DNA of 64,000 nucleotides from Prauserella aidingensis. GTDB taxonomy: Bacteria > Actinomycetota > Actinomycetes > Mycobacteriales > Pseudonocardiaceae. A program made the translations under genes and the position numbers. Below are positions 51,083 through 61,831 of the stretch, piece by piece (position 1 is the stretch's first letter; every line of letters starts with the position of its first letter). The notes under the pieces are model-generated. The model was not told the DNA's origin and did no database searches. It saw only the letters and a list, made by a program, of their open reading frames with translations. The stretch covers positions 18,506 through 82,505 of the forward strand of contig NZ_JAMTCN010000024.1 in assembly GCF_024171865.1 (NCBI RefSeq), written 5' to 3'.

Positions 51083-51922
51083 TTACCCCTTCACGGCACC
51101 GGACGTCAGCCCCGCGACGATGCGGCGCTGGAAGAACAACACGAACAGAATGATCGGAATGGTGATCACCACGGCGGCCGCGGAGATCGTTCCCGTCGGG
51201 TCGTCGAACTGCGACGTCCCGGTGAAGAACGACAGGGCCGCGGGAACGGTTCGCGACGCCTCGGTCGAGGTCAGCGAGATCGCGAACAGGAAGTCGTTCC
51301 AGCACAGGATGAACACCAGGATCGCCGTGGTGAACACACCCGGTGCCGCCAGCGGGGCGATCACCCTCCGGAAGGCCTGAGCCGGGGTGGCGCCGTCCAT
51401 CTTCGCCGCCTTCTCCAGCTCCCACGGGATCTCGCGGAAGAACGACGAGAGCGTGTAGATCGCCAGCGGCAGCGCGAACGTGATGTACGGCAGGATCAGG
51501 CCGGGCCACGTGTCGAACAGGCCCAGTTCCCGCTCGATGTTGAACAGCGGCGTGACCAGCGAGATCTGCGGGAACATCGCGATCAGCAGCGACACCCCGA
51601 CGAGCAGTTTCTTGCCGGGGAAGTCGAGCCGGGCGATCGCGTACGCCGCCATCATGCCGAGAACCACCGCGATGAACGTGGCGATCAGCGCGATGCCGAT
51701 CGAGTTGAACAACGGCCGGATGAACTCGGTCGTCGCGAAGATGTCCCTGTAGTTCTGCAGCGTCCATTCCCGCGGGACGAAGTTCCCGTCGGCGACCGTG
51801 TCCTTGGTCTTGAGCGACAACGACGCGATCCACAGCACCGGGACGAGCGCGTACACCACGACGACGATGTCGAGCAGCGCCCAGCGCGCCTTGCGGCCTG
51901 CAGTGGCCGGCTGCATTGCCAT
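51083..51922 (-). CDS. sugB: SugB, permease of the trehalose ABC importer
   Basis: 279 residues with six membrane helices, starting [20 protein letters not shown]. The EAA loop is around [20 protein letters not shown] followed by [12 protein letters not shown], where the ATPase docks. ATG at 51922 shares its A with the sugA stop (TGATG) and follows GGAGGGAAGC, indicating coupled translation. Substrate from operon context. Confidence 0.88.
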   Translation of the reverse strand: MAMQPATAGRKARWALLDIVVVVYALVPVLWIASLSLKTKDTVADGNFVPREWTLQNYRDIFATTEFIRPLFNSIGIALIATFIAVVLGMMAAYAIARLDFPGKKLLVGVSLLIAMFPQISLVTPLFNIERELGLFDTWPGLILPYITFALPLAIYTLSSFFREIPWELEKAAKMDGATPAQAFRRVIAPLAAPGVFTTAILVFILCWNDFLFAISLTSTEASRTVPAALSFFTGTSQFDDPTGTISAAAVVITIPIILFVLFFQRRIVAGLTSGAVKG

Positions 51923-52878
51923 CAGCGCTTCCCTCCGTCGTCGCTGCCCGGCGCGGCCGTGCCGAAGCCCTTGACGAACAGGAACGCGATCAGCGCCACC
52001 GTCAGGAAGATCAGCACCGCCATGGCGGATCCGATACCGAGATTCAGCCCCTTGATGAGGTTGTTGTAGGTCTGCATCGACACCGACGACGTGTCGTTCG
52101 ACCCGCCCGTGAGCACGAAGATGTTGTCGAAGATCCGGAACGCGTCGAGTGTGCGGAACAGCAACGCCACCAGGATCGCCGGCTTCATCACCGGCAGCAT
52201 CACCTTGGTGAACCGCTGCCAGGCGTTCGCCCCGTCCATCGAGGCGGCACGCATCAGGTCGTCGGGTACGAGCGCCAGGCCCGCCATCAGCAGCAGCGCC
52301 ATGAACGGCGTCGTCTTCCACACCTCGGCCAGCGCGATGATCAGCAACGACGACCCGTACTCGGTGAGCGGGGCGCTGCCGTCGGCGAAGAGGTTGGCGA
52401 GATACCCCGTTTCCGGCGTCCAGGCGTAGTACCACGAGAACGCGGCCGCCACGGTGACGATGCCGTACGGGATCAGCGCGACCGTCCGGACCAGCCCGCG
52501 CCCGACGAGGGTGCGATGCATGACCAGTGCCAGCGCCATGCCGAGCACGAACTCGATGGCGACGGTGACCACCGTGATCAGCATCGTCGTGCCGAAGGCG
52601 GTCCACCAGTAGGGGTTCGACAGCACCGCGATGTAGTTGTCGAGCCCGACGAACTCCTGCTCGCCGGGGAAGCGCAGGTCGTAGCGCTGCAGCGACAGCC
52701 AGATCGAGTAGACGATCGGGTACCCGGTGACGGCGAGCATGACGATCGCCGCGGGTGCGCACAACAGCCAGCCGAGCCTGCGTTCGGCCTTCCGGCCTTC
52801 GCTGAGCTTGGCCTTCTTCGGTGGTTCGGTCGACGCCGCGGACTCCTCGCCCGGTGCGTCGGTGACCGCGTGGCTCAT
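51922..52878 (-). CDS. sugA: SugA, permease of the trehalose ABC importer
   Basis: 318 residues. A charged 35-residue start ([16 protein letters not shown]) then six membrane helices; the EAA motif is [20 protein letters not shown] followed by [12 protein letters not shown]. Partner of SugB. ATG at 52878 overlaps the lpqY stop by four bases (ATGA). Confidence 0.88.
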   Translation of the reverse strand: MSHAVTDAPGEESAASTEPPKKAKLSEGRKAERRLGWLLCAPAAIVMLAVTGYPIVYSIWLSLQRYDLRFPGEQEFVGLDNYIAVLSNPYWWTAFGTTMLITVVTVAIEFVLGMALALVMHRTLVGRGLVRTVALIPYGIVTVAAAFSWYYAWTPETGYLANLFADGSAPLTEYGSSLLIIALAEVWKTTPFMALLLMAGLALVPDDLMRAASMDGANAWQRFTKVMLPVMKPAILVALLFRTLDAFRIFDNIFVLTGGSNDTSSVSMQTYNNLIKGLNLGIGSAMAVLIFLTVALIAFLFVKGFGTAAPGSDDGGKR

Positions 52879-54200
52879 GGGATCACGCCCTTCGAGTCGA
52901 GCGCGTCGGTGAGTTCCTCCCGGAGCCGCTCCGCCGTGCGCTGAGGGTCGATGTCGGACGGTGGGGACAGCACCTTGGCCATCACCGTGGAGAGGTTCTG
53001 GTACGCGGGCGTCAGCGGCCGGACCGCCGCGTTCTGCAGCGCCTCCTTGATCGCCCCGCGCATCGGGTACTCCGTCGCCATGCTCGGGTTGTCCTCGGGG
53101 TCGGCGGGCTTCGACGGATCGAGGGGCTCGGTGTCGTCGTAGACCGTCTCGATGCTCGGCGGCACGCCGTCCTTCAACGCCGAGTACTTCTGGTGCTCGG
53201 CGCTGCGCAGGCACAACGCGGCCTCGAAGGCCGCGGGCTTGTTCGTCGACGCCGACGAGACGGCCAGGTCGTAGCCGCCGATGGTGCTGCGACCCGGTTC
53301 GCCCTGCTGGACGCTCGGGTACGGCGCCCACTTGAAGTGCTGCAGCGTGTCCGGCTTCTCCGCGGCGTACGAGGCGTAGACGAACGGCCAGTTGAGCTCG
53401 AAAGCGCCGCGGCCCTGCTGCATCGCCAGGCGAACCTCGTCCTCCTGCTGGTTCGTCAGCGACGGGTCCGTCAGCCCGGAGGTCGTGATCTCCTTGAGGA
53501 TCCGCAACGCCTCGACGGCGCCCTCGTCGATGACCACGCGTTCGCCGTCGTCGGAGAGGATGCGCCCGCCCGCCGATTCGACGAGGGAGTTGTAGAACAC
53601 GACGAGGCCCTCGTACTGCGCACCGGTGAACAGGATCTGGTGCGGCTCGCCCTCACGCTTGAGCCGTTTCGAATCCCGAATCATCTCGTCCCATGTGGAC
53701 GGCGGTTCCGGTGTGATGCGGTCGTCGTACCAGAGCAGCTGGACGTTCGTGTTCTTCGGCGCGGCCCAGAGTTTGCCGTCCCACTGTGCGGTCGCCAGCG
53801 GACCCGGCAGCACGTCGCGCTCCGCCTCGGCCTTGCGGTCGCCGGTCCACTCCTCGATCCAGCCGGCCTCGGCGAACTCCGGCACCCACGTGACGTCGAG
53901 TCCCAGCACGTCCATCGTCTCGTCGCCCGCCGCGAGTCTGCGGACCATTTGCTCCCGCTGACCGTCGGCGTCACGGGGCAGCTTGTGGTAGACGATCCGG
54001 TACCGGCCGTCGGCCTGCTCGTTGCAGTCGTCGACGACCGTCTGGAAGTTGTCCTCCGGGGCGTAGTAGACGTCGATCGTCCGGTTGTCGTCGGTGCCGC
54101 ATGCAGTGACCAGGCCGGCGCCGGTGACCAGCGCGCAGGCCAGCACCGCCGCCCGTACGGGTGGTCGGTGCCTGCGCGGCCGCGTCGGCGGTAGCGCCAT
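52875..54200 (-). CDS. lpqY: LpqY-type lipoprotein, trehalose-binding subunit
   Basis: 441 residues. A signal peptide with lipobox ([18 protein letters not shown]) places the lipid-modified Cys near residue 33. The solute-binding fold follows ([68 protein letters not shown]). It captures the disaccharide outside the membrane and delivers it to SugAB. In mycobacteria the system recycles trehalose released from trehalose mycolates. ATG at 54200 after GGAGGAGGAG; an in-frame ATG at 54224 would add MYYVEEEE and spoil the signal. Confidence 0.88.
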   Translation of the reverse strand: MALPPTRPRRHRPPVRAAVLACALVTGAGLVTACGTDDNRTIDVYYAPEDNFQTVVDDCNEQADGRYRIVYHKLPRDADGQREQMVRRLAAGDETMDVLGLDVTWVPEFAEAGWIEEWTGDRKAEAERDVLPGPLATAQWDGKLWAAPKNTNVQLLWYDDRITPEPPSTWDEMIRDSKRLKREGEPHQILFTGAQYEGLVVFYNSLVESAGGRILSDDGERVVIDEGAVEALRILKEITTSGLTDPSLTNQQEDEVRLAMQQGRGAFELNWPFVYASYAAEKPDTLQHFKWAPYPSVQQGEPGRSTIGGYDLAVSSASTNKPAAFEAALCLRSAEHQKYSALKDGVPPSIETVYDDTEPLDPSKPADPEDNPSMATEYPMRGAIKEALQNAAVRPLTPAYQNLSTVMAKVLSPPSDIDPQRTAERLREELTDALDSKGVIP

Positions 54201-54452
54201 CTCCTCCTCCTCCACGTAGTACACGCGGGGCCGGAGGAAACGGCCTCCGCACCCCGTCGTGCGTGAGAATCCGGAATCGCGATCGTCGGACCGCTCGAAT
54301 GATCGCCGGGAAAGGTATTCCCAACGACCACGGACGGCAAGCGCGGACTGTAACGATTCGGTCGGAGACGGGCCGAAACCCGACGAAAGAACTACTCCAG
54401 GACGGCGGTGCCCGCGGCGCCCGGGATCAGGTGATGATCACTCGGGGTGGCG

Positions 54453-54977
54453 TCAGCCGTGGGTGCCCATGTTCAGCTTCGCGAGCAGGTCGCGGCCCTG
54501 CTCGGCATTCCGCGGCTGGCACAGCACGTCGTAGCGGCCCGCCACCAGCTGACTCGACGACGAGAAGTCCCGCCTGCCGCGGGTCGACGCGTAACTCACC
54601 GCCGCGAACGCCACGCCGAAGCCGATGCCGACGACGAGTCCGATGAGGATCGGCGCCAGGGCCATGCCCTCGGTGTTGTTGCTGAACATGCTCAGCAACA
54701 GGCCGACGAACAGGCCGAACCACGCACCGGATGCCGCACCGGTGCCGAGCACCCGGCCCCATGACAGCCGCCCGATGACGCGTTCCACGAGCATCAGGTC
54801 GACGCCGACGATCGTCACGTCGCGCACGGCGAAGTCGTTGTCGGCGAGGTGGTCGACGGCCCGCTGCGCTTCCTCGTAGGTGTTGTACGAACCGATCGGC
54901 CAACCGGTCGGTGGTGTGGGCAGCTTCGGCTGTCCCGGAGCCTGGCGGCCTGACGACAGTGGACCGGTCACGATCAT
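54453..54977 (-). CDS. General stress protein 17M-like membrane protein (Rv1234-type)
   Basis: 174 residues. The N-terminal GSP17M domain (PIGSYNTYEEAQRAVDHLAD, NDFAVRDVTIVGVDL) is followed by two membrane helices in a glycine-rich hairpin (GAASGAWFGLFVGLLLSMF and ILIGLVVGIGFGVAFAAVS). Function unknown; the same protein occurs between lpqY and the MgtE-like gene in M. tuberculosis. ATG at 54977; a longer form from 55061 is unlikely. Confidence 0.82.
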   Translation of the reverse strand: MIVTGPLSSGRQAPGQPKLPTPPTGWPIGSYNTYEEAQRAVDHLADNDFAVRDVTIVGVDLMLVERVIGRLSWGRVLGTGAASGAWFGLFVGLLLSMFSNNTEGMALAPILIGLVVGIGFGVAFAAVSYASTRGRRDFSSSSQLVAGRYDVLCQPRNAEQGRDLLAKLNMGTHG

Positions 54978-55246
54978 CACCTGTGCTTTCGACTGCTCTG
55001 CGTTGTCAGCACTGTAGGCAGCGACCCACCTGGCTGGGTACCCGCAGTGGTGCTCGTTCATACGTGGTCGCCCAGCCGGGGAGCACCCCGGCGAAACGGC
55101 GAATCCTCCACAACAATACGTACTTTCGCGCCGGGATGATCACCGGACACGGGCGCGCGCTCGGCGCGACGCGCACGGCAGGGCCCGCCACGCCGTGCGG
55201 TGATCACCACTGGGCAGGTCGGCCGCGGCACGCCTACGCTGGGCCC

Positions 55247-56584
55247 ATGGCGGCCGTCAACCGGGTTTTCGCAGCTCAGCTGGCAGGACTACCGGTCTTC
55301 GGACCCGACGGCGAGTCGATCGGCAAGGTGCGTGACCTGGTCGCGGGGCTCCGGTTGGACCACCAGCCGCCGCGAGTGCTGGGTCTCGTCGTGGAAGTCT
55401 CGACCCGGCGCCGCGTGTTCGTCCCGATGTTGCGCGTGACCGCGATCGAGTCGAACGCCGTCACCCTCGCCACCGGGTCGGTGAACATGCGGCGCTTCCA
55501 CCAGCGCCCCAACGAGGTCCTCGTGCTCGGCCAGCTCCTCGACGCCCGCGCGCACCTGGCTTCCTCGGGCGCACGGCTCACGGTCGTGGACGCGGCGATG
55601 GAACCGACCCGCACCCGCGACTGGGTGCTGGCCAAACTGGCGGTCCGGCAACCGCGGACCGGGCCGTTGAAGCTCACCGGCCGCAGGGGTGGACTGCAGG
55701 TGCTGAGCTGGGAGGACGTCTCGGGCCTCGGCCTGGCCGACCTCGGCACCCAGCCGCAGGGCGCGGGCCAGCTGCTGATGCTGTTCGACACCATGCGCGC
55801 GGTCGACGTCGCCGCCACCCTGCGGGACCTGCCGCTCAAGCGCAGGCACGAGGTCGCCGACGCGATGGATGACGAGAAGCTCGCCGACGTCCTCGAGGAA
55901 CTGCCGGAGGACGACCAGAAGGAGCTCGTCGACTACCTCGCCGACGAACGCGCGGCCGACGTGCTCGAGGCGATGAGCCCCGACGACGCCGCCGACCTGC
56001 TCGGCGAACTCGGCCCGACCGAACAGACCCGGCTGCTCGAACTGATGCACCCCGACGAGTCCGGCCCGGTGCGCAGACTGCTCGCCTACTCGTCGGACAC
56101 CGCGGGCGGGCTGATGACCCCGGAACCGGTCGTGCTCGCCCCGGACGCCACCGTCGCCGAGGCACTCGCCCACATCCGCAACCCTGACCTGACGTCGGCG
56201 CTGGCGAGCATGGTCTTCGTGTGCCGTCCACCACAGGCCACGCCGACGGGCCGCTACATCGGGTGCGTCCACTTCCAGCGGCTGTTGCGCAGACCACCGG
56301 CCGAACTCGTCGCCTCCGTCGCCGACACCGACCTGCCACCGCTGCCGCCCACCGCCCCGCTCGGCGAACTGACCCGGTACTTCGCCGCCTACAACCTCAC
56401 GTGCGCACCCGTCGTCGACACCCGGGACCACCTGCTCGGCGCCGTCACCGTCGACGACGTGCTCGACCATCTGCTCCCCGACGGCTGGCGCGAGACCGGC
56501 CTGCGCGACCTCGATCCCGGCACCCCGGCGGGCGGCGACACCCCGCCACCCGCCGGCACACCAGCGGAGAACGACCATGCCTGA
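55247..56584 (+). CDS. MgtE cytosolic-domain protein with PRC-barrel and CBS pair, no channel
   Basis: 445 residues. An N-terminal PRC-barrel-like part (LAGLPVFGPDGESIGKVRDL, RVLGLVVEVSTRRRVFVPML), then the MgtE N-domain superhelix (RDLPLKRRHEVADAMDDEKL, VLEAMSPDDAADLLGELGPT), then two CBS motifs (DTAGGLMTPEPVVLAPDATV, AYNLTCAPVVDTRDHLLGAV). The transmembrane domain of MgtE is absent. In MgtE these domains sense Mg2+ and gate the pore, so this may be a stand-alone sensor acting on another protein, perhaps the DUF1003 product encoded with an 8-base overlap or CorA nearby. Equivalent to Rv1232c. Confidence 0.85.
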   Translation: MAAVNRVFAAQLAGLPVFGPDGESIGKVRDLVAGLRLDHQPPRVLGLVVEVSTRRRVFVPMLRVTAIESNAVTLATGSVNMRRFHQRPNEVLVLGQLLDARAHLASSGARLTVVDAAMEPTRTRDWVLAKLAVRQPRTGPLKLTGRRGGLQVLSWEDVSGLGLADLGTQPQGAGQLLMLFDTMRAVDVAATLRDLPLKRRHEVADAMDDEKLADVLEELPEDDQKELVDYLADERAADVLEAMSPDDAADLLGELGPTEQTRLLELMHPDESGPVRRLLAYSSDTAGGLMTPEPVVLAPDATVAEALAHIRNPDLTSALASMVFVCRPPQATPTGRYIGCVHFQRLLRRPPAELVASVADTDLPPLPPTAPLGELTRYFAAYNLTCAPVVDTRDHLLGAVTVDDVLDHLLPDGWRETGLRDLDPGTPAGGDTPPPAGTPAENDHA

Positions 56585-57116
56585 ACCGACCGGCCGCAGA
56601 CGGCTCGACCAGCCCCGGCACTCCCACCGGCTCGGACGGCTGACCCCGAATTTGGACTCCGAGGCGTTCGGCAGCACGGCCGAGCGCCTCGCGCGTTTCC
56701 TCGGCACCGGGCGCTACCTGTTCTGGCAGACGCTGCTCGTCATCGTCTGGATCACACTCAACCTCACTGCGGTGACGCTCCGCTGGGACCCGTACCCGTT
56801 CATCCTGCTCAACCTGGCCTTCTCGACCCAGGCGGCGTACGCGGCGCCGCTGATCCTGCTGGCACAGAACCGACAGGACGACCGGGACCGCGTCTCGCTC
56901 GAGGAGGACCGGGCCCGTGCCGCGCAGACGAAGGCCGACACCGAATTCCTGGCGCGCGAGCTGGCCGCGCTGCGGTTGGCGGTCGGCGAGGTCGCGACCC
57001 GGGATTACCTGCGCAGCGAGCTGGACAAGTTACGCGAAGACCTCGATGGGCAGCCACGTAGCATGGGGAGACAACAGCAGGCCGCCAGCGACAGAAGGTC
57101 GGTGCCCGAGCAGTGA
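56577..57116 (+). CDS. DUF1003 membrane protein
   Basis: 179 residues. After a polar N-terminus, FGSTAERLARFLGTGRYLFW and two membrane helices (TLLVIVWITLNLTAV and PFILLNLAFSTQAAYAAPLI) typical of DUF1003, then a long coiled-coil (DRVSLEEDRARAAQTKADTE). It overlaps the MgtE-like gene by 8 bases and the mrp gene by 4. Equivalent to Rv1231c; function unknown, co-occurrence with MgtE-type domains suggests a divalent-cation role. Confidence 0.85.
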   Translation: MPEPTGRRRLDQPRHSHRLGRLTPNLDSEAFGSTAERLARFLGTGRYLFWQTLLVIVWITLNLTAVTLRWDPYPFILLNLAFSTQAAYAAPLILLAQNRQDDRDRVSLEEDRARAAQTKADTEFLARELAALRLAVGEVATRDYLRSELDKLREDLDGQPRSMGRQQQAASDRRSVPEQ

Positions 57117-58258
57117 CCACCACGCAAGAACAGCCCAGTGTCGAGACCGTCCGCACCGCGTTGGATTCGGTGCAGGATCCGGAGATCCACAAGCCGATCA
57201 CCGAGCTCGGCATGGTCAAGGACATCACCGTCGGCGACGGCGGGGTCGTCACCGTCGAGGTGTACCTCACGGTGGCCGGGTGCCCGATGAAGGACACGAT
57301 CACCAAGGACACCAAGGCCGCCGTGAGCGAACTGCCCGGCGTCAGCGAGGTGCGCGTCGAACTCGACGTCATGAGCGACGAGCAGCGCACGGAACTGCGC
57401 AAGCAGCTCCGCGGTGACGCCGAGGAGCCGGTGATCCCGTTCGCCCAGCCCGGCTCGATGACGCGCGTGTACTGCGTCGCGTCCGGCAAGGGCGGTGTCG
57501 GCAAGTCCAGTGTGACCGTCAACCTGGCCGCGTCCATGGCCGAGCGCGGACTCAAGGTCGGTGTCGTCGACGCCGACATCTACGGCCACTCGGTGCCCCG
57601 CATGCTGGGCGCCGACGAGAAGCCCACGAAGGTCGAGTCGATGATCATGCCGCCGCAGGCGCACGGCGTGAAGGTCATCTCCATCGGCATGTTCACCCCC
57701 GGCAACACCCCGGTGGTGTGGCGCGGGCCGATGCTGCACCGCGCGCTGCAGCAGTTCCTCGCGGACGTCTTCTGGGGCGACCTCGACATCCTGCTGCTCG
57801 ACCTGCCCCCGGGCACGGGCGACATCGCGATCTCCGTGGCGCAGCTCATCCCGAACGCGGAGATCCTGGTCGTCACCACGCCGCAGCAGGCGGCGGCCGA
57901 GGTCGCCGAGCGTGCCGGTGCGATCGCGCTGCAGACGCGTCAGCGCGTGGCGGGCGTGATCGAGAACATGTCGTGGTTCGACGCCCCCGACGGGTCGAAG
58001 ATGGAGATCTTCGGCTCCGGTGGCGGGCAGACGGTCGCCGACTCGCTGTCGAAGTCCGTCGGCGCCGAGGTTCCGCTGCTCGGCCAGGTGCCGCTCGATT
58101 CGCGCCTGCGCGAACAGGGCGACGCAGGCACCCCGCTCGTGCTGTCCGTACCCGACGCCGCGGCCTCCGAGGTCATGCGTGCCGCCGCCGAGAAGTTGTC
58201 GGTCCGGGCCCGCGGCCTGTCCGGGATGATGCTGAACGTCACTCCTGCGGGCAGCTGA
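57113..58258 (+). CDS. mrp: Mrp/NBP35-type ATP-binding Fe-S carrier protein
   Basis: 381 residues. An N-terminal MIP18/DUF59 domain (DSVQDPEIHKPITELGMVKD, VAGCPMKDTITKDTKAAV) precedes the P-loop: VASGKGGVGKSSVTVNLAAS (deviant Walker A), VVDADIYGHSVPRM and LLLDLPPGTGDIAISVAQL. The CxxC pair of eukaryotic NBP35 is missing, as in many bacterial Mrp proteins. It likely holds and transfers [4Fe-4S] clusters, several of which are needed by NirB, NasA and AdnA. GTG at 57113 inside the DUF1003 end. Confidence 0.9.
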   Translation: MTTTQEQPSVETVRTALDSVQDPEIHKPITELGMVKDITVGDGGVVTVEVYLTVAGCPMKDTITKDTKAAVSELPGVSEVRVELDVMSDEQRTELRKQLRGDAEEPVIPFAQPGSMTRVYCVASGKGGVGKSSVTVNLAASMAERGLKVGVVDADIYGHSVPRMLGADEKPTKVESMIMPPQAHGVKVISIGMFTPGNTPVVWRGPMLHRALQQFLADVFWGDLDILLLDLPPGTGDIAISVAQLIPNAEILVVTTPQQAAAEVAERAGAIALQTRQRVAGVIENMSWFDAPDGSKMEIFGSGGGQTVADSLSKSVGAEVPLLGQVPLDSRLREQGDAGTPLVLSVPDAAASEVMRAAAEKLSVRARGLSGMMLNVTPAGS

Positions 58259-58773
58259 CGACCGTCCCCGCGTGTCCTGCGCTCGGCACCGCCACGGCAG
58301 GGACTGCGGCGGTGACCACGGCGTGAGCGGTGGCCCCGAGGCCTCCACCCCCAGTGCGAGCAAGGCCTCGGGACCACCCGCGCGTGCACGATCCGCGCAT
58401 GCGCTCCCCCTGCCGAGACACCGGTCCTCGTCACTGCGCGCACTCCGCGGCGGCCGGTGTCCCTCGCGAGCCGACCGGGCCCCTGCCCCCTGTCGGCGTC
58501 CGGGCACACAGGTCCCGGACACGAGGTACACGCCCCGGACCCGACGAAGGTTGCCGCGCCGGCTCAGGACACGACGAAAGTAGGGGTGCCGCCGGCCGCG
58601 CCGAGTCCCGCTTCCACGGCGAGGACACGGCGGGCACTCCGGCCTGAGCGCAGAACACGCGCGCGGGCACAGCCGCGCGCGTCAGCGCGGCCGTGAGGGG
58701 CGATGGCCGGGAGACAGGTGGCCGGGAGACGGGTGGGCGCAGAACCCGTGCGCGGGGTGGGGCCCACCGACGG
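58259..58773. other. Long intergenic region between mrp and tatB
   Basis: 515 bases with no ORF of coding character on either strand. It holds a GCGTGTCCTGCGCTCGG module near 58269 and its inverted form near 58648, direct repeats around GACGAAGGTTGCCGC and GACGAAAGTAGGGG (58544-58590), and a palindromic CGCGCGGGCACAGCCGCGCGCG near 58660. Convergent ends on both sides make a terminator role likely. Confidence 0.5.
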
Positions 58774-59265
58774 TCAGGTGGCGTCCGGGTCGACCGGAGG
58801 TTTCTGGCCGGACTCGAGCGGCTCCTGAGCAGGCTTCGCGGCGGAAGGTGCGGCTCCCGCACCGCCCGCGCCGATACCGCCGACACCGGCACCGCCCGTG
58901 CTGTCGGCGCGCGTATCGCCTGCGTACGGCGTGGTGTGCGCACCGTCGCCGCCGATGGGACGGGTGCCGTTGAGGCTGCTGAGCCCCGCCGGGTCGGTGT
59001 CGCCGTCGAAGAGGTGCTGGGTCACGGCGCGCTTGGGGTCGAAGTTGCGCAGGCCACGCAGGTCCTCGATGGGCTTGCGGAGCTCCTCGTACTCGGGGCC
59101 CATCTCGTCCTTGAGCTGCTGCCGGGCACCGGTGGCGAAGTCGCGGACCTTGCGCACCGACCGGCCCATCCACGCCGCCGCCTCCGGCAGTCGCTCGGGG
59201 CCCAGGATGAACAGGGCAGCCACGAGCAACACGAGGATCTCGGACCAGCCAACGCTCTCGAACAC
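58774..59265 (-). CDS. tatB: TatB, Sec-independent translocase subunit
   Basis: 163 residues. The start [20 protein letters not shown] followed by [20 protein letters not shown] is the TatA/B helix-hinge-amphipathic helix with the conserved GPERLP. A basic region and a disordered Gly/Ala/Asp tail follow. It is part of the twin-arginine translocase receptor. GTG at 59265 lies eight bases after GGAGG. In mycobacteria tatB follows htrA exactly as here (Rv1224-Rv1223). Confidence 0.9.
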   Translation of the reverse strand: MFESVGWSEILVLLVAALFILGPERLPEAAAWMGRSVRKVRDFATGARQQLKDEMGPEYEELRKPIEDLRGLRNFDPKRAVTQHLFDGDTDPAGLSSLNGTRPIGGDGAHTTPYAGDTRADSTGGAGVGGIGAGGAGAAPSAAKPAQEPLESGQKPPVDPDAT

Positions 59266-59311
59266 CTGGGAACCTCCGCCTCGATCGGCCGCTCCGGGCA
59301 AGTTTACAAGG

Positions 59312-60868
59312 TCAGTCTGAACCCAGGGTGACATCGACGGTAAGGGCTCGTCCCCCGCGAACGAGACGTACCGGCACAGTCTCCCCGACGTCGTGTTCGC
59401 GGACGGCGACGGTCAGCTCGGCGGCGTTACGCACCTGCCGGTCGCCGACCTTCGTGATCACGTCGCCTTCCTTGATGCCGGCCTTCGCGGCGGGGCCCTG
59501 GCCCCGCACGTTCTGCACCTGGGCGCCCTCGGAGCTGTTGGCCGACACCGACGCGGCGTTGACGCCGATGTCGGCGTGCTGCACCTTGCCGTCCTTGATC
59601 AGGTCGTCGGCGATGCGCATGGCCTGGTCGACGGGGATCGCGAAGCCGAGGCCGATGCTGCCGCCCTCGCCTTCGCCCACGGTGCGGATCATCGAGTTGA
59701 TCCCGACGAGCGCGCCGCGGGAGTCGACGAGTGCGCCGCCCGAGTTGCCCGGGTTGATCGCGGCGTCGGTCTGGATGGCGTCGTAGGTGACGTTCGTGTC
59801 GCCGTTCTGCCCGGGTGCGGTGACGGGCCGGCCGACAGCACTGACGATGCCCTCGGTGACGGTGTTCTCGAGGCCGAACGGCGATCCGACGGCCACGACA
59901 CTGTCACCCGGGGCGATGTCGGCGGACTTGCCGACCTCGATGACCACCGGGTTGGACACGTTCACCTTGATGACCGCGAGGTCCGTCTTCGGGTCGGTGC
60001 CGACGACCTCGGCGCCTGCGCGGGTGCCGTCGGTGAACACCGCCGTGATCTCGGCGTCCTCGGAGTCGACGGCCTGCGAGACGACGTGGTGGTTCGTGAG
60101 CACGTAGCCGTCGGAGTCGATCATCACACCGGAGCCGACCCCGCCGTCCTGACCGGACGTGATCTCCAGGGACACGACGGCGGGCGCCACCCGCTGTGCG
60201 ATCCCGGCGATCGAGCCCGCGGGCCGTTCCTTCGCGGCTTCGGCCTCGGCCACGTTGAGTTCACCGGTGAGTTCGTCGCCGGTGCTGGCCACGCCCCAGC
60301 CGACGAGGCCTCCCGCCGCGCCGATCAGCAGCGCGATCACCGCCAGCAGTCCCAACGCGACGGGTTTGACGCGCCTGCCGAACAGCACCTCGGGCAGGCT
60401 CAGCTGCGCGCCCTGGGGTTTCGCGGACCCCTCGTCGGTCTCGGCGTCGCCGACCGCGGGCCTGCCGAGCACGGCGGCCGCGCCCGGGTCCCGCCAGGGG
60501 TCCGCCTCCGACGCCCACAGCGGGTCGTCGTCCTCGTCGCCCGCGTTCACGGGGGTCTCCGCGGCGGTGCCGTCGCTGCCGTCGGGGCGCTGCAGCACGA
60601 CGTCGCGTTCCCCGGGAGGACGGCCGAACGCCTGCGCCAGGGACTCGGGTGTGGGTGGTGCGAGAACGGGCCCGCCCGCCCCGCCGGTGCGGTCACCGTT
60701 GCCGGTGACGTCCCCGGGACGGGTCAACGCGTCGAAGGAACCCTCCACACCGCGCGGCCTGCCGAACGCCGACGCGGCCGCCGGGTCCACCGACGGGCGC
60801 GCGATGGGACGCGGGCGGAGCCGCTGTTCGTCGTCGCCCTCGTGAGACGGGTTCGGTGGCTGGCTCAT
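59312..60868 (-). CDS. htrA: HtrA-type membrane-bound PDZ serine protease
   Basis: 518 residues. A 165-residue Pro/Asp/Arg-rich cytoplasmic part, one membrane helix at about 170-192, then the trypsin-like domain with H261 (TNHHVV), D296 (KTDLAVI) and S376 (GNSGGAL), and a PDZ domain (about 420-505) with [20 protein letters not shown]. It degrades or refolds envelope proteins and, in M. tuberculosis (Rv1223), lies with sigE-rseA. ATG at 60868 after GGGGGAAG. Confidence 0.92.
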   Translation of the reverse strand: MSQPPNPSHEGDDEQRLRPRPIARPSVDPAAASAFGRPRGVEGSFDALTRPGDVTGNGDRTGGAGGPVLAPPTPESLAQAFGRPPGERDVVLQRPDGSDGTAAETPVNAGDEDDDPLWASEADPWRDPGAAAVLGRPAVGDAETDEGSAKPQGAQLSLPEVLFGRRVKPVALGLLAVIALLIGAAGGLVGWGVASTGDELTGELNVAEAEAAKERPAGSIAGIAQRVAPAVVSLEITSGQDGGVGSGVMIDSDGYVLTNHHVVSQAVDSEDAEITAVFTDGTRAGAEVVGTDPKTDLAVIKVNVSNPVVIEVGKSADIAPGDSVVAVGSPFGLENTVTEGIVSAVGRPVTAPGQNGDTNVTYDAIQTDAAINPGNSGGALVDSRGALVGINSMIRTVGEGEGGSIGLGFAIPVDQAMRIADDLIKDGKVQHADIGVNAASVSANSSEGAQVQNVRGQGPAAKAGIKEGDVITKVGDRQVRNAAELTVAVREHDVGETVPVRLVRGGRALTVDVTLGSD

Positions 60869-61081
60869 CTTCCCCCGGCATCCGGTTCGTCGCGTGCTCG
60901 TGCCTCGCACGGAGAGTACGCGTGCGCGGTGCGTCGGGCCGACGCACCATGGGACTTCACGAGGTGATCCTGCCGCGCCACCGGTGAAGTGGGCGTGGGC
61001 CTGCTCGTGCGCCGGGCCACGAGCACGCCACGGCCGCGGGAGGGGTCAGCGGCCGCCGGACATCACCGGCCGTTGGACAGA

Positions 61082-61831
61082 TCAGCGGCCGCTGGACACC
61101 GGCGTGAGCGGCGCGCTCGACGCCGCCGGGCCGGTGGCCTCCGCGGACGCGGTGGAGCGGGCCGCCGTCGGCGTCGGCGTGGACGTGGCCGTGCGTGACG
61201 CCGCCGAACCGTCTCCGCCGAACTGTGCCCGCAGCACGTTCGTGTTCACGTCGCCGCCGGGGCGGGGCCGTTCCGGGTCTGCGGCCGTGCCACCACCGGT
61301 CGTCGTCACGAGCGCGAGCGCACTCAGCACGAGCCCGGACACGACCACGCCCGCGCCCTGGGCGGCGCGGCGCCTGCCGGTGGCGGAGCCTCCGCCGCCG
61401 AGCACGTTGCCGGACTGCCCCAGCGGCGTCGAACCGCCGAGCGGAGCGGAAGCGCCCAGTGCCTCGGAGCCGCCGACGGAACGTCCGCGCAGGCCTGCCA
61501 CGCGGTCGGGCCGCTGAACGGCGACGAGCTGGCCGTCCTCGGTGACCGCGAGGTTGTCCGGAGTCTGGTCGAGTTCGGTGTCCTGGGGGATCGACCGCAG
61601 GCTCGCGAGGAAACCCGCCGACATCGACGGCTCGTCGGCGTCGCGCACGGCCGACCGCACCTGCCGCTGCGCATCGACCTCCGCCGCGCACCACGGACAG
61701 TGCGCGAGGTGCTCGGCGGCGCGTTCGGTCGCCCCGGTGGACAGTTCGTTGTCGACGAACGCCACGACCGCGTCCGGCAGCAGGTGCGACTCGGGAAGAG
61801 CGAACCCGCCGGACCCGTGGTGACGGCTCAT
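61082..61831 (-). CDS. rseA: RseA, zinc-dependent anti-sigma factor for SigE
   Basis: 249 residues. The ZAS zinc site is HLAHCPWC at about 42-49 (HxxxCxxC). A central disordered region with Gly/Ser repeats ([11 protein letters not shown]), a hydrophobic helix ([18 protein letters not shown]) and an outer Thr/Ser-rich tail follow, so unlike many RseA proteins it may be membrane-anchored. It overlaps sigE by four bases (ATGA). The helix and tail are longer than in mycobacterial RseA. Confidence 0.85.
   Translation of the reverse strand: MSRHHGSGGFALPESHLLPDAVVAFVDNELSTGATERAAEHLAHCPWCAAEVDAQRQVRSAVRDADEPSMSAGFLASLRSIPQDTELDQTPDNLAVTEDGQLVAVQRPDRVAGLRGRSVGGSEALGASAPLGGSTPLGQSGNVLGGGGSATGRRRAAQGAGVVVSGLVLSALALVTTTGGGTAADPERPRPGGDVNTNVLRAQFGGDGSAASRTATSTPTPTAARSTASAEATGPAASSAPLTPVSSGR

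Noticed and set aside
58431..58943. Minus-strand ORF in the mrp-tatB gap
   Set aside because: Pro/Arg/Ser-rich, out of frame with and partly covering tatB; no conservation-like pattern.
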